Part shown: positions 34,001 through 45,899 of the stretch, piece after piece | Layout: each line of letters opens with the position of its first letter | How positions within the stretch are numbered: position 1 is the stretch's first letter | Source of the DNA: Clitopilus passeckerianus | Lineage: Eukaryota; Basidiomycota; Agaricomycetes; Agaricales; Entolomataceae | Direction: 5' to 3' | Length of the DNA stretch: 64,000 nucleotides | Assembly: GCA_944990035.1 (NCBI GenBank) | Contig: CALYLX010000009.1 | Location: 97,367-161,366, forward strand | Program-made: the position numbers and the translations under genes | Notes under the pieces: generated by a model | The model's input: only the letters and a program-made list of their open reading frames with translations | What the model was told of the DNA's origin: nothing | Database searches by the model: none

Positions 34001-36977
34001 AAGTGGTGGAGCTACGCTATCGACCAAGCGACAACTACGACACAGCAAGCCGTTGCTGCTATCTCTCCGGCAGGCGCTTCGGGAGGCAATGTTATCCCTC
34101 CCCCAACCAAGCTCCCCATGCAGTATGCACTAGAGGCCTTAGCATGGGTGCGGGAGGCTCACTCATTATTCCCTTCCACGGGCTGGGAGGCTGTTGCTCC
34201 TGAAAAGGGCAGCACGATTCAGGTTCAGAGGAAGTTGGCACCAGAGATATGTCCCGTCATCCCCGTGCATAAGGGATCGAAGGTCATAGAAGGCATTTCT
34301 GCGGAGGAGTTAGCTGCTTTGGTTATGGAGCCAGAGTGCCGGAAGAAGTGGGATGATAGGTTGGACTCGGCTCAGCTCTTCGAATCATATGGAGCAGATG
34401 CTACCACCAAGTTTGTCGTCACGAAGACAGGCTTCCCTTGGAGGGATAGAGGCTTCTACCTGGCGTCAGTTACGGCGAGAGCTGCCCCTACAAACTCGCC
34501 ATCTTCTTCGGTCACGCCAGCGAGGACGAGAAGAAACACATTAACGAGTGTTTCGTCGGCAACGGAACATCCGAATGGTGTCAAGACTACAGTCTTCTGC
34601 GTTTCTGCCTCATTTAACCCGGATGCGGTCTCCCGGTTCTCCCCTGCAAAGTACAACTCTTATTCTCTCCCTCTCGGAAGAGTCTATCTCGATGCTTGGG
34701 TACTCGAGACCTTGGACCCTTACACCAAAGAGAATTATGCGATCCCGTCGACAAGGTGTACTAGGCTCGTTGCTGTGGACTTTGCAGGGTCCATACCAGC
34801 CGCTGTAAACACCATGATCAACTCAACGCTCCCTAGAGCCATCTTGGGCCTTGAGGCATTCCTCAAGAGCGCTGTAGCATCGCCTCTGACAAGGCTACCA
34901 GCACCCGGGCTGATTATCACAGAGAAGAATGCCGATGAACACCTTGCTAACGTTGCTTGGAAGCTCAGCAAGAAGGATACGAGCAGGACTTTGCTTAGCT
35001 CGTATTGGAGGCCAGAAGACAAGATCTATTCAACTACTATACTCGTCCTCGCCCCTACTCTTCCTACAGGGTCGTCATTCTCCCGCCGAACACATACTTC
35101 AACGCCACCCAATTCACCCAGTCACCACACCCAAGACGGCAGCATTGAAGAGCAGGTCACGCCCCGCCCAAGTACATTGACACTTGGCCGAAGCCCTTCA
35201 CGTATTTCTCCGACATCCCCAACCAGCTCCCAATCAGTCGACATGGATGGCAGTAAAGCCGAACCGATACCTATACCCACCAGCGCCTCCTCACCTGCCC
35301 CTTTACTCGGTTCCTCACCTTCCGCATATTCTCCATCGTCATCACCCGTGTTTGCGCCGTCCATCCGCAAGCGTACGATCTCAGCAAGCGCCTCGAGTCC
35401 TGGATCATCGGCTTCAATCTTGGGTGTCGGCATCAATGGATTCCATTCACGGGGACGGACGGCAAGCTCTGCGTTCACTCTGAAGGGAGAGGTGAGGCCT
35501 GCGTCGGACCTGGTGGTTGCGGAGATAGTCGTGGACTCGAAGATGTACCCTGAGGGTTACGAGGTCGTGTTGAGGTCAAGGATGAGGAAGGAGTGGAAGG
35601 CTGGGGTTGATGAATTTTTGAAGACGAAGGCACCTGGGCAGGCATCTTCGACATCTGGCGCTGATCAGCCCGGGGAGGAAGGCCCTTTGCCGCTTGCATA
35701 CACCATTCACACCATGCCGTCATCCCCTCTTCATTCAAGTGGACTAAACGAGGGAGAAGATCCGACTCGCCACCTTCTCCGGCTAACCCTGCCGACTGCT
35801 CAATACCAGATTTCTACTGTGCGGGATCCTTTGACCGGAGAACTGAGAAGTGCGCCACCTGTTCCTAGTTGGTTGACGGAGATGAGGGAGGGAGGAGGAG
35901 CGCTTGTGGTAGTAGAGGTTCGGCCAAGAAAGGAGATTTCAAACGTGGCAGGGACAACTGGGAGCGTTCGCGGGAAGGCAAAAGTGGGGAAGATGACCGT
36001 GTTGGTCAACGGGAAGGATGCGGAGGTTATCGGCGAAAAGGAGTCACTGACGACACTGGGTCGAGATGAATTGTTGGACGATAAGGTGTCGAAAATGGGT
36101 GTGCTGTCTAGGTGTGTTGTCTTTTTCTTTCATTTCATTGAAAGGTGAGGCAAATACTAATTGGCTACACCATTTCATAGAATACCTAGTGAGGCGGAAC
36201 CTCTTCCCGAAGACCTTAAGGAGCCATTAGCTATTGCCGATGACTTGTTGGATCCTGCCGTTACCGCTGCCGTCGTGGCGTCTAATTCATCTCAAGCCAA
36301 GGATGGTATGGAAGGTGGAGCAGCCTCCGAAATAGATGAAGGAACGCCGAACAAGGCAAGTCTCTTAATCTTATCGTATAACACGCGTTCATTAGTCTCA
36401 CCTTCGGATGTTTTCGTCCCGGGCGAAGCAGGCATCTGACCAGCCGTCTGGAGACGCGCCTGGACCTTCTGAAGGCCCTCGTGTAGCCCATGTGCCACCT
36501 AGTGGGCTACTTGGGTTTTGGCACGCGTACAACAATCCACTCGCGAGGTTTACCAGTGGGATGATAACCAGCGCCACTGACTCTGGAGCCAAGAATAGCG
36601 CTGAAAAAGCAAGCGCTCCCGGAGAGAAGGACAAAGCGGTCTCGAAGAGCGATGCTGAAAATAAATCTCCGGGTACACCTCCACCAACTATTCCAGGAGG
36701 ATTGACTGTCGAGGTGTTGACAGCGACGTCAAGCCCTAAGCGACGAGTATATCCACTGTCGAGCGTGTTGGTGATAGCGCTCATCGCGTTTTTGATCGGG
36801 TCGCTTCTCCGATCATTACTCTCACCAGCAGATTTTGTGTACGTGGTTACTGATTTGAAGGATGCAGAGGAGGTGAACGGTGGCTACGGAGGTTGGAGAG
36901 AGATAAAACGGTTGGTGGAGCTGAAGTATATCGTCGGAGGATGGGATTTGCAGGTCGCAGTGGTTCGTCGGCATTAA
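31045..36977 (+). CDS. Triple START-like domain protein with C-terminal membrane anchor, 1841 aa
   Basis: Eight exons: 31045-31061, 31108-31509, 31559-31698, 31757-32668, 32718-32955, 33016-36111, 36181-36355 and 36432-36977. They total 5526 nt, exactly 1842 codons. The last intron is GC-AG (AAG|GCAAGT). The first 17-nt exon is inferred; without it the reading has only a TTG start. START-like lipid-binding modules lie at about residues 1-240, 480-700 and 920-1240. Cues are EWDPAVEEAHLLE and FWQHDLKSIWNFG (first), VVSPGAKIYWDK and WHYKTRPAWPV (second), and ALVMEPECRKKWDDRLDSA (third). Each is followed by a beta-rich module, for example WLSLTHDALFVDEDRLLTIV. A Ser/Pro-rich linker precedes one hydrophobic helix at about 1768-1790 (VLVIALIAFLIGSLL). 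START domains shuttle lipids, so a tethered lipid-transfer role at membrane contacts is a reasonable inference, not shown. Confidence 0.85.
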
Positions 36978-37358
36978 AGTTTAATACGTCGGCAAAGAGC
37001 GAATTTATTTCAATCTCCGCTTGAATATGAATTGTTGTTTGTACGGATTAGCTTCCGCTTCTGAGGCAGTTCCGAAGCGTCCAACCCTGTATAACCACCC
37101 CGTCCCCTTCGCTCATCGTCGTCCTCGCCGTCCACGATATCTTCGTCGTCGTCGGAGGCATTGTACTAACTAGTTTCTGTGTTCCGCTTGCACTGCTTAT
37201 CTCTATCTTGCCCTGTACAGTTCTCTTGGCTATACCTTACGTTTCACCCCTCATTCCGGATTCTATTAATTTCTTCTCACACAAAAACTCCCACCCACGC
37301 GCATCCCCTCTTTGACAACTCTCTGTCGTCTCTCCCGGCTTAACGTCGCTCACCTTCA
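36978..37358. other. Intergenic, promoter of the LisH gene
   Basis: A pyrimidine-rich leader (about 37230-37350) precedes the ATG at 37359. No TATA box is seen, as is common for fungal regulatory genes. Confidence 0.5.
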
Positions 37359-38895
37359 ATGGCGACAACAACACAATCAAGTTCAACACAGCCTAGTCCC
37401 CCGGGCAATGACAGCTCATCGACACCATTATCATGGGACGGCGACAGGATGTTCGTTGTTTACTCTGCGTTGCTCTACGGCCTTGTGTGGGCTGACCAGC
37501 AATTTTTCTGTTACATATAGGTTTAACATCTACATATATGACTATTGCACAAAACGAGGATACCGAAAGACTGCTCGCGAACTACTAGCTGAAGCAGAGC
37601 TTGGTCAGGATACAGTGCCACCGATTAACGCCAGACAGGGTCTGCTCTATGAGTCTGTGCCTTTTCCCCGTTATTCCTGTATCCTTTGTCTGATTTGCTT
37701 GCTACGTATAGGTGGTGGAGCGTGTTTTGGGTGCTTTTTTCCGCAAAGGCAAACAACGGTGGCTCGGAGGAAGCTCAGATATACATGCAGGTATGTCTAC
37801 CAACACCATGTTCGTCCTCGACTCGGTGACTCAGTCTATGATAAAAGCATTTTTCGCAGCGCCAGAACCAACGGATGCCACCAAATCATGCGCTACAGAT
37901 GGGCCAGCCGTCGGGCCAGCTCATGCCACCCCAACAACCACCAATGAACAGAATGCCTAATGGCCTGACCAGACCTGGCCCACTCAGTTTTAACCCTAAC
38001 GGGAACCTACCGAATGGCACTGGACCCCAGCCAGGCATGAATCCGTTCCCAATGGCAGGAGGCGGACCACAACCCAACGGGATACCGGGACAGCCAGGTG
38101 GCCCCCATCCGCCTGGATCTATGCCCCCTGGTCAGCCACAGAACTCACCTGGCTTCCTTATTTCTGGTGGCCAGAGACCTATAGGCGCTGGAATGATACC
38201 TCAGCAAACGCCCGCCGGCCAGAGAAACCCGAATGCACCCTTCCCATCTCCAACTATGGCCAATTCCCCACAGAATCCGTCGGGATCGCAGCAGCCTGGC
38301 CAGCTACAACCTCAACAGCCGCCAATGGGACAGCTGAGCGGTCCATCACCGCATCTATCACAGAATCGCACTGGCGGCATGCTTCCGATGGGCCAGGGTA
38401 TGAACCCGATGAATCCCCAGCAGCAAGGGCTTTCGGGGCAGCAGAATCAACAACCTGGACAGCCTTCAAATCAATTTCCTCAGCCCGGTCAGCCCCTTAG
38501 TCGAACCGCAACTCCCAGTCAGGCAGGGCCCGGAGCAGGTGGTCCAGGGAGAACCATGATGCATCCCGGACCAAGTCCTTCAATGGCGCACCGACAACCA
38601 CCAATGCCTGGTCCGGTAGGTAGTCAGCAACAAATCCAGATGTCTCCCGCCGATCTGAATGCGGCCTACGGAAACATACCACCAATGATTGCTGCACAGA
38701 TTCAGAAAGAACTCAGCCTGGATGGCAAAGATGGAAACTCGATGAGTATGGAAGAGAAGGTCAGTCTTTCCACGGTTCTCAAGGATGAATTTGTCTAATG
38801 TAATTCTCATAGCAACGCATTGTCAGTATTTTTCGGGCCAGACACCCTCCGAATGGGAACCCCATGGGTTCCCTTCGCAATCAAGCCAATCGACA

Positions 38896-38926
<31 letters not shown>

Positions 38927-40190
38927 CAACAACAGCTACAACAGCAACAGGCTCAGCAGCAGCAGAGAGGAAAGAGAAATAGCACCTCCCCAGGCGATGA
39001 TGTATGTTTTCTTCTTTTCGACTCGCCGTCATTTAATAAACGTGCCGTCAATTACAGGATATGAACCGAACCGAAACTTCGCCACCCGATCGCAAACGTG
39101 CACGTCGCTCACCGACTGAAACAAATGCCATGCCAACTCCACAACAGATGGCTTCACCATACCCGCACCCACAGCAGCCTCCTCAGCAACACCCAGGCCA
39201 ACCAGGGGGACCACAACCTGGCATGATGGGGCAGGGTATGATTGTACCTACGAAGGGTGGCGCACCTATGCCCATGCTTGGGATGGGCAATAATCCTCAA
39301 GGACCCCAACAAGGAATGCACCCTGGCCAGCAGCAAGGCATGGGCGGCCCTATGGGTATGGGAATGGGTGGTATGGGTCCAGGCCCAGGCATGCAACCGG
39401 GTATGTCAGGTGGAATGAACCCTCCAATGGGTCCTCCGGGTAGTATGACCCCTCACATGCAGGTAACGCACTCGGTTTGATTGTTTCACTACTCAAGCTA
39501 ATTTACGCACAGAACCAACCGAACCCCAACCAGTTTAGGATGAACAAACCGGGTGGACCTCCAGGAATGGTTGGGAACGCTCAGTCCCCTGGTGATGGCA
39601 ATATGTTCGGTCTTGCTGGCCAGCTCGGCCATAGCCCGGGTGGTGGACCTGGCTTCAATCAGCCAAACCGAATGGGACCCAAGATGATGCCTCCTGGTGG
39701 CGCGATGGGAATGAAGGATCCCAATGCTCCAGGAGGCCCGCCCGGCGGTCCTGGGGGGCCTTCGGGACCCGGCCCGAATCCAGGAAACAAAGGTCCTATG
39801 AATATGGAGTCGCCACGGAATCCTCCCAATGCCAACCCATCTCAAGGACCAAACCCATCAAATCCGTCGTTTGCCCCTTCGGGATCTAACCAACCTGGCC
39901 CTCTAGGTGGAGGTCAGAACGTTGCTCCTTCACCCTCGGGCAGCATGCTGGGTGGCCCTCCGGGTATGAACCCTGGACCTGGCTCGATGGGAGCTCCAAA
40001 TTCGCAAGGATCGAATAATCTGGGTGCAGCAACCGACCTATTCTCATCCGACTTCATCAACAGCGTTGCAAGCTCCCTTGATGAATTTGATAGCAATGGG
40101 TTGTTCCGCCCCGACGGCGACATCAACTTTGAACGCGATTTTGGGCAGTGGTTCAATCCGGACGACGTCAATGGGCTAGACATGAAGTAG
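37359..40190 (+). CDS. LisH-domain transcriptional co-regulator (SSBP/Som1/Adn-like), 824 aa
   Basis: Seven exons: 37359-37450, 37521-37652, 37712-37790, 37860-38759, 38813-39001, 39058-39462 and 39513-40190. They total 2475 nt, in frame. Residues about 31-75 form a LisH motif (FNIYIYDYCTKRGYRKTARELL), continuing into GLLYEWWSVFWVLFSAK. This LisH-plus-aromatic arrangement is that of animal SSBP/SSDP and fungal Flo8/SomA/Som1-type adaptors, which partner with LIM-binding proteins to control adhesion and development. The rest is Pro/Gly/Gln/Met-rich. It contains a glutamine run encoded by mixed CAG/CAA in exon 5, a basic DRKRARRSP patch in exon 6 that may be a nuclear localisation signal, and a more acidic end (FSSDFINSVASSLDEFD). 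Function in this organism is inferred from the family. Confidence 0.88.
38899..38971 (+). repeat. CAG/CAA trinucleotide tract (polyglutamine)
   Basis: An in-frame run of CAG and CAA codons, interrupted by one Leu and one Ala codon, inside exon 5 of the LisH gene. The mixed codons limit slippage, but length variation between strains is likely. Confidence 0.8.
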
Positions 40191-40816
40191 GAGGACCAAG
40201 CAGAAGGGGGCGAACGCGGTATCCCTTGGACGCGACGAGTCGGGGGTGGTGTTGTGTTTAGATTGGAAGGAAAGCACTGGAACACTATATCTGAACCAAG
40301 ATACCATCGAAAAGTATGGGAATAGGAAACTCACGGCATGAAAAGAGGACGACGCGTTGGTGGCGGTCGCTCTCCTAGAAGCATTTTTCGAACCCATCAT
40401 GCCTTTTCCTTTCCTGTATCTTCACTTCGGGTTTTACTCTGTTACTTTTCGGCGATGTGCATATTGTTGACATGATGTTTGTGCTGTTACCAGGCGAACG
40501 TTCTTTTCTCGCATCTCCTTGCTATGCCTTCCTTTCCATATTCCATTACAGTTTATCTATTTGTCATATGTATAATTGCTCATATTTTTTACCCAAACCT
40601 TCTTTCCGGTCATCGATTTCCTTCATATCTTCGTTTGTCATATCTACTGGCTGTCTTTTTAGTTGTCCCGTTGCTTGTACGATTTGCTTGATGTCATCTG
40701 GATGGAGAATCCTTTTTTTCCTGTGTAGACTGAATTATGCTTTCATGACGTCCAGTGCGTCATGCATCGTGTTGAAAGTACCATGCATCCCGAGAGCTCT
40801 GAACCTGAGTCCATAC
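40191..40816. other. Intergenic
   Basis: 3' flank of the LisH gene, then T-rich sequence leading to the F-box-like reading. Short open readings here have no family features. Confidence 0.5.
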
Positions 40817-42215
40817 ATGATGCCTTCCTGCCATCATCCACGTTCAGTCTTCTGCTTAGACGTTGGAGACGATGTTCTTGGCTATTTGGATCCTTATGAT
40901 AACTCTACGACACTCAGCCGACTCTTTCTGGTATCTCGACCTTTCTTGAACGCAGCCCGTCGGCGCCAGCTTTCAGTGCTGGCGTTAACACCGTTTCGTC
41001 GACCACTATCCCTTCCCATAGATTCCGGCAGGGATAGTGAACCCACCGCCAGTCGGCCATATGAAGGGTTCCTTCAGTTGATCACTCTGCACCCAGAGTT
41101 TTTCAACCACGTTCGAGTGCTCCATGTTCTATGGCCAGTCGACTGGCGATCAGAAGAAACCACACTTGTATTCCCAATCCTTCGACTGCTTGTAGACAAT
41201 AATACAGATTCACTACATCTCCTTTAAATTCCGCTGCATCAGAGAGCTTGGCCACGGGTTTTTGGAACGCAACCTCCTGATCAAGCTGCTTACAATCCAA
41301 ACCCTAGAGATTGCGAGGGTGGTGAACGTATGCAGTCTCTTCCCTTTGGAAGCATTACCCCTTGCCAAAAGTCTGAGACGATTAGAGATTACCTCTCCCG
41401 TCTTCAGATCGTGTGGGTTCTATCCCAGCGCAGAACACCAGCACGAACAGGGGCACCCCCTCAAGCTAGGTAGCTTGGAAATGGCTGGTTTTCTCCCGAC
41501 GTGGATAGTAGAAGACCTCACCTCGGCCAGCTGCCCTTTAGGAGAAGGGAAATTGAAGGAGATAGACGTCTGCTTCCTTGACCAAAGTGGCCGTAGGTGG
41601 GATGAGCTAGCCAATTCAAGAGAGACGATGGATTCCCTGATTTTCATCTACATGTATCTAGGTACCGCTTTCCATGGAGTACATATATTATCCAAGTCTA
41701 ACCATCCGTATAGCCTTCAAGAGATCCGCAACGTGCAACACTTCCCAAATCTACGGTTCCTCCACCTCTGCGACAACGTACCGTTTCTAGACAACACCCT
41801 GGGAGCGTTCGACCAACTTGCATCCCTTCCACAGAAACTGGAGCAAATGAGCTTCATCATCCATGCTCCCTTGTGGAACTCTCAACCACCCAGCATTACC
41901 AAGATGAGGCAGAAACACCACACTGGGGTTGTGGGCAGCATGTTTACCTCTTTTCTGCATCATCCCACCAAGCTTGACTTTGTCTTTTTCAAGCCAATGA
42001 ATCTAGCTGACATGGAACCTCTGGCAGAGAATCTTCCTGCTTGGTTTCCAATTCTTGCTAGCAAAGGCCTGCTTGGGAGATGCGGAGTTAGTTCCTATAC
42101 ATGTTTAGACTTCATATACAATCTTTCGATGGCATCTTCCAAGTTGGTTCCGCACTACCAACCCTCATTATACCGTAGACTAAACCCTGTACCAAGTCCC
42201 CCGCTCGAGGAATAG
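40817..42215 (+). pseudogene. F-box/LRR-like protein with one frameshift (paralogue of 44168-45459)
   Basis: The first part (40817-41227) starts MMPSCHHPRSV and contains the F-box-like LDVGDDVLGYLDPYDNSTTLS and LFLVSRPFLNAARRRQLSVL. It then has LHPEFFNHVRVLHVLWPVDW and FPILRLLVDNN. At about 41220 one extra base moves the reading to the frame of 41230-42215, which continues FKFRCIRELGHGFLERNLL. The intact minus-strand paralogue reads across the equivalent point (RLLVESDLKIYKLTFKTGSHIL) without a break. No splice donor lies nearby, so an indel is the simplest explanation. The second part holds repeated Leu-rich segments (SLRRLEITSPVF, NLRFLHLCDNV). It is probably a recently inactivated F-box gene. 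Confidence 0.68.
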
Positions 42216-42544
42216 ACTACGACAAACTAATACTAGTACGATCCGCTGTTCAGAATCCGGAAAATACTAATGTGGATAGCTCCGATTCGGCCCCTCATGC
42301 CAATTTTCAGGATCCTATTCTTCTCGATTGGTTTATCTTTTAGGATAACCCTAGGACGGGACATGTCAGTTCTAAAGAAGCGAGTAAAAGGACAGCGTCG
42401 GCTAGACGCTAGTGAGGCGCCCAAAGCGAACAGGCGAGAGCTCCGATTCCAAACAGATGACAACACGAGATTGTGCTGCGTTCATCATCGTCGTCGAGCA
42501 GTGATCCACCACGAACAACCTTATCCACGAGCACTGCCATTCCA
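42216..42544. other. Intergenic, promoter of ARP2
   Basis: Short spacer between the F-box pseudogene and ARP2, both on the plus strand. No TATA box was identified. Confidence 0.5.
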
Positions 42545-44088
42545 ATGGACCCAGGACCACCCCTTGTAGTCGATAACGGAACCGGAGTCAGTAATGCTTA
42601 AGGATAATCTCGGGAATCTGGCTGATGCTGCCTTCCAGTTCGTCAAAGTTGGCTATGCGGGGTCCAACTTCCCTGAACATGGTGTGTTTCTTTCCAAACG
42701 TTGCAAGTAATTCATATTCACAGTTATCTTTGACAGTATTTCCATCTATTGTCGGTCGCCCAATCCTTCGTGCAGAGGAGCGCGTCGGTTCTGCAGTAAT
42801 CAAGGATATTATGATCGGTGACGAAGCGGCAGAGAACAGGAATTATCTGCAAGTAACTCAGCCCATGGAGCACGGTATTGTCCGCAATTGGGAGGATATG
42901 AAACACCTTTGGGACTACACCTTTGACGAGAAGCTGAAAGTGGATCCTCAAGGCCGAAAGGTCCTATTGACAGAACCTCCCATGAATCCAAGGGCGAACA
43001 GGATCCGCATGTGCCAAGTCATGTTCGAAGAGTACGGCTTCCAGGGGGTATATGTTGCGATTCAAGCAGTGTTGACCTTGTATGCACAAGGTACGCGTCA
43101 ACATCCTTTTCTGATCACGCCCGCAGTAACGTTATTCCAAGGCTTGACCACTGGTGTCGTTGTCGACTCTGGCGATGGTGTAACACACATTGTCCCCGTA
43201 TACGATGGTTTTTCCCTCCCTCATCTTACCCGAAGGCTGGATATTGCAGGACGCGATGTGACTCGCTACCTGATCAAGCTGCTGCTAATGCGCGGGTACG
43301 CATTCAACCGTACTGCAGACTTTGAGACTGTACGTGAAATCAAAGAGAAGTTATGCTATGTAAGGTTGGTATCGCCCTGTTTCTTTCTCAGATGGCTTCA
43401 ATTGATCCGATCCCTAGCTACGACCTGGATATGGACACCCGCCTTGCTGAGGAGACCACAGTGCTGGTCGAGAGTTATACTGTGAGTTTAACATCATAAT
43501 AGTCATTCTTCTGGCTAACGCGTTATCAGCTTCCTGATGGTCGAACGATCAAAGTTGGCTCTGAACGCTTTGAAGCTCCCGAATGCATGTTCCAACCCCA
43601 TCTTGTGGACGTCGAACAACCTGGTGTAGCAGGTCAGTTTATGGGACGGATCGTGACCCGAAGCTAGCTCATTAAGCTTGTTCATAGAAATGCTATTCCA
43701 GACCATTCAAACCGCCGCCGTTGATGTTCGTTCTGAACTCTACAAGCATATCGTACTCTCTGGTGGCTCCAGCATGTATCCCGGTCTTCCAAGTCGACTT
43801 GAGAAAGAAATGAAGCAACTATACCTGACCAGAGTCCTGAACGGCGATCCAACGCGCCTGAACGTGTGTAATCCTATTTCTTCAGGGATCTCGCAACTTT
43901 TTACATTTGGTATCATACAGAAATTTAAGATCAAGATCGAAGATCCTCCCCGACGAAAGCACATGGTATTCCTTGGAGGCGCCGTGTTGGCTGATATCAT
44001 GAAAAATAGGGAAGAGTTCTGGATATCACGAGAGGAGTGGTATGAGCAAGGCGAGCGTGCTCTGGACAAGCTTGGTCGATCTGATTAG
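42545..44088 (+). CDS. ARP2: Actin-related protein 2 (Arp2/3 complex), 390 aa
   Basis: Eight exons: 42545-42586, 42639-42681, 42737-43090, 43142-43364, 43418-43481, 43530-43632, 43688-43863 and 43921-44088. They total 1173 nt, giving 390 residues, the normal Arp2 length. The actin fold is clear: phosphate loop [15 protein letters not shown], the [11 protein letters not shown] segment, [13 protein letters not shown], the second phosphate loop [37 protein letters not shown] and [11 protein letters not shown]. The [19 protein letters not shown] and [11 protein letters not shown] segments are Arp2-type rather than conventional actin. Together with Arp3 it nucleates branched actin filaments at endocytic patches. 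It ends only 79 bp from the convergent F-box gene. Confidence 0.97.
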
Positions 44089-44167
44089 AGCTCGTATTGT
44101 ATTTTACTGAAATTTGACAATCTCACCTGATAAGGAGCCCGCTTCGAGAACACCCTCAGCTCCCGAA

Positions 44168-45459
44168 TTAATCCAGAGCAGAGATCTGCTGATAGAAGTT
44201 GCGCATGTCACCAGTGATCACCTCACAACGTCCAAGCATTTCATTCTCCTCGAGCGTCAAGAACCACTCGCGAATCTGTTGGTTGAACACGTCCGTGGCC
44301 ACATTCTTGAGGCCTGGTATTAACACATACATTTCGAATTTCATCGCCCAGGGTACGCGGGACGTGATGGTGACGTCGATGGTCTCCTGGAATGGCTCGC
44401 TGAAATTTGGCAAAGATCTGGCTCCGTTAGGGGTGTTCAGGATGATCCCAAAACGCTTTAAATGATCTGCGTAGAATTCATCGTCCCACTTTTTCACAAA
44501 GACAGCGTCGAGAAGTTGGTCCGTCTCGACAGCGACGTATAGCTGCTGTAGTTTCGAGAAGTGCTTGATTGGGAACCTATTGTATTCTAAGAGATGGTGA
44601 ATTTCACCGTCAACGCAGGCCGACAGTGCTTACCGTTAAAAGCGAACAGCAGTGATTCCACCGAATCGCTGGCGGTCGATATCTTGTCCCAGATTCCAAA
44701 ATCGTCTCTACAGGATTGGACGTTTACCACCTTCAATTGTGAAAATTTCAGGGGAGAATCTGACGAGGCGAAGGCAGGGAGTATCCAATTCGGCACTGTC
44801 CCGATGATATCTAAGCGTTTGAGGTAAACAGGCTCTCTGTCCCCTTGATGAGGCTGGAATACTGCTTCTGCGTTACCATCGGGCAGGATGCCGCATCCAC
44901 TAGGGAGAAAAGCTATCTCTAGGCTCGCGAGCTTGGGGATGTGACTCAGTAGGCCGATTGGAAATAGGCTGCAAGGGTTGTTCAGGACCAGAGAGCACAG
45001 ACTACCCGACGCTTTATCAATGAGCTTTTCCAAGAGCTCTGGCTGATTGAAGCGATGTACTAAATCCTGTAGGGGCCCGGCCTCCAGGATATGAGATCCG
45101 GTTTTAAATGTCAGCTTGTATATCTTGAGGTCGGATTCTACGAGCAATCTAATTACGGCGAAGAATTGGGCGTCATATGGTACATCTGCGTTGCCAGGCC
45201 AGATCAGAGACAGCTCCCTGATGTATGTGATGAGTTTGGGTTTGGAGATCAGCAGCTGGTGAAGGCCACTGTAATCTTTGTACGAGGTGTTTAGGGCGTC
45301 GGTGGTTGCACGCAGGAATACAGAGGAAAATTGGCGTTTTCGAGTCGGAAGCAGCCATGCGGAGGAGACGAGCGCGGTATGTTGGAGAGTCTGTGTATCT
45401 CTCCTCCCATCCAAAGGAGATAAGATTTTCTCTATTAGTTCTGGAGGTACTGAAGGCAT
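44168..45459 (-). CDS. F-box/LRR-like protein, 414 aa
   Basis: Two exons, 45459-44634 and 44586-44168, joined by a short intron running GTAAGC to TCTTAG. They total 1245 nt, in frame. The N-terminus MPSVPPELIEKILSPLD is F-box-like, followed by LVSSAWLLPTRKRQFSSVFL. Leu-rich segments typical of basidiomycete F-box proteins follow (YIRELSLIW, PKLASLEIAFLP, YLKRLDIIG, FSQLKVVNVQSC). I chose the ATG at 45459 because the upstream in-frame reading offers only a TTG. It is the intact, inverted partner of the frameshifted copy at 40817-42215, with ARP2 between them. Substrate and partners are unknown. Confidence 0.78.
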
Positions 45460-45899
45460 GAGGATTGAAGTCAAGTCTAGCGCTTGCTGAATTGGGAAGC
45501 CTGATCAAAAGTGTCGGGGCCCTCAGACTGGTCAGCACCAGCCAAGCGGCCAGAGGTCGTTGAAAACGTGAGCACATCTTATCAGAGAAACTGTGCTCAT
45601 CAAGGAGTATGTCGCACTGGCAGCATTGGGGAGAATTTATCTGCGGATTCTCTATTCGAAGTCGCAGGGAAACCGATTTCTTGAGACCTTAGCAATCAGC
45701 ATTCGGGATGAGAGGAGGCAGACCCGGAGCCTGAGGCCGGAGGACCACCTTCCAATGTTTCTGGAATCAACTTAACGAAATCGGCTGGCACACGGTTATT
45801 GACACGAAAGCCGACACCTCGCTCCTTGGCTTCATTAAAAATGTTTTTCGAGGCTTTTCTACTTATTTACATAAACGATGCTGTCAACTAACTAATTTC
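45460..45899. other. Intergenic
   Basis: Spacer upstream of the F-box gene and downstream of the first lipase. Nothing else was recognised. Confidence 0.5.

Noticed and set aside
38899..38971. CAG-rich tract as a stand-alone microsatellite or CRISPR-like array
   Set aside because: It is in-frame coding sequence of the LisH gene, and there are no spacers. No CRISPR array is expected in a fungal nuclear genome.
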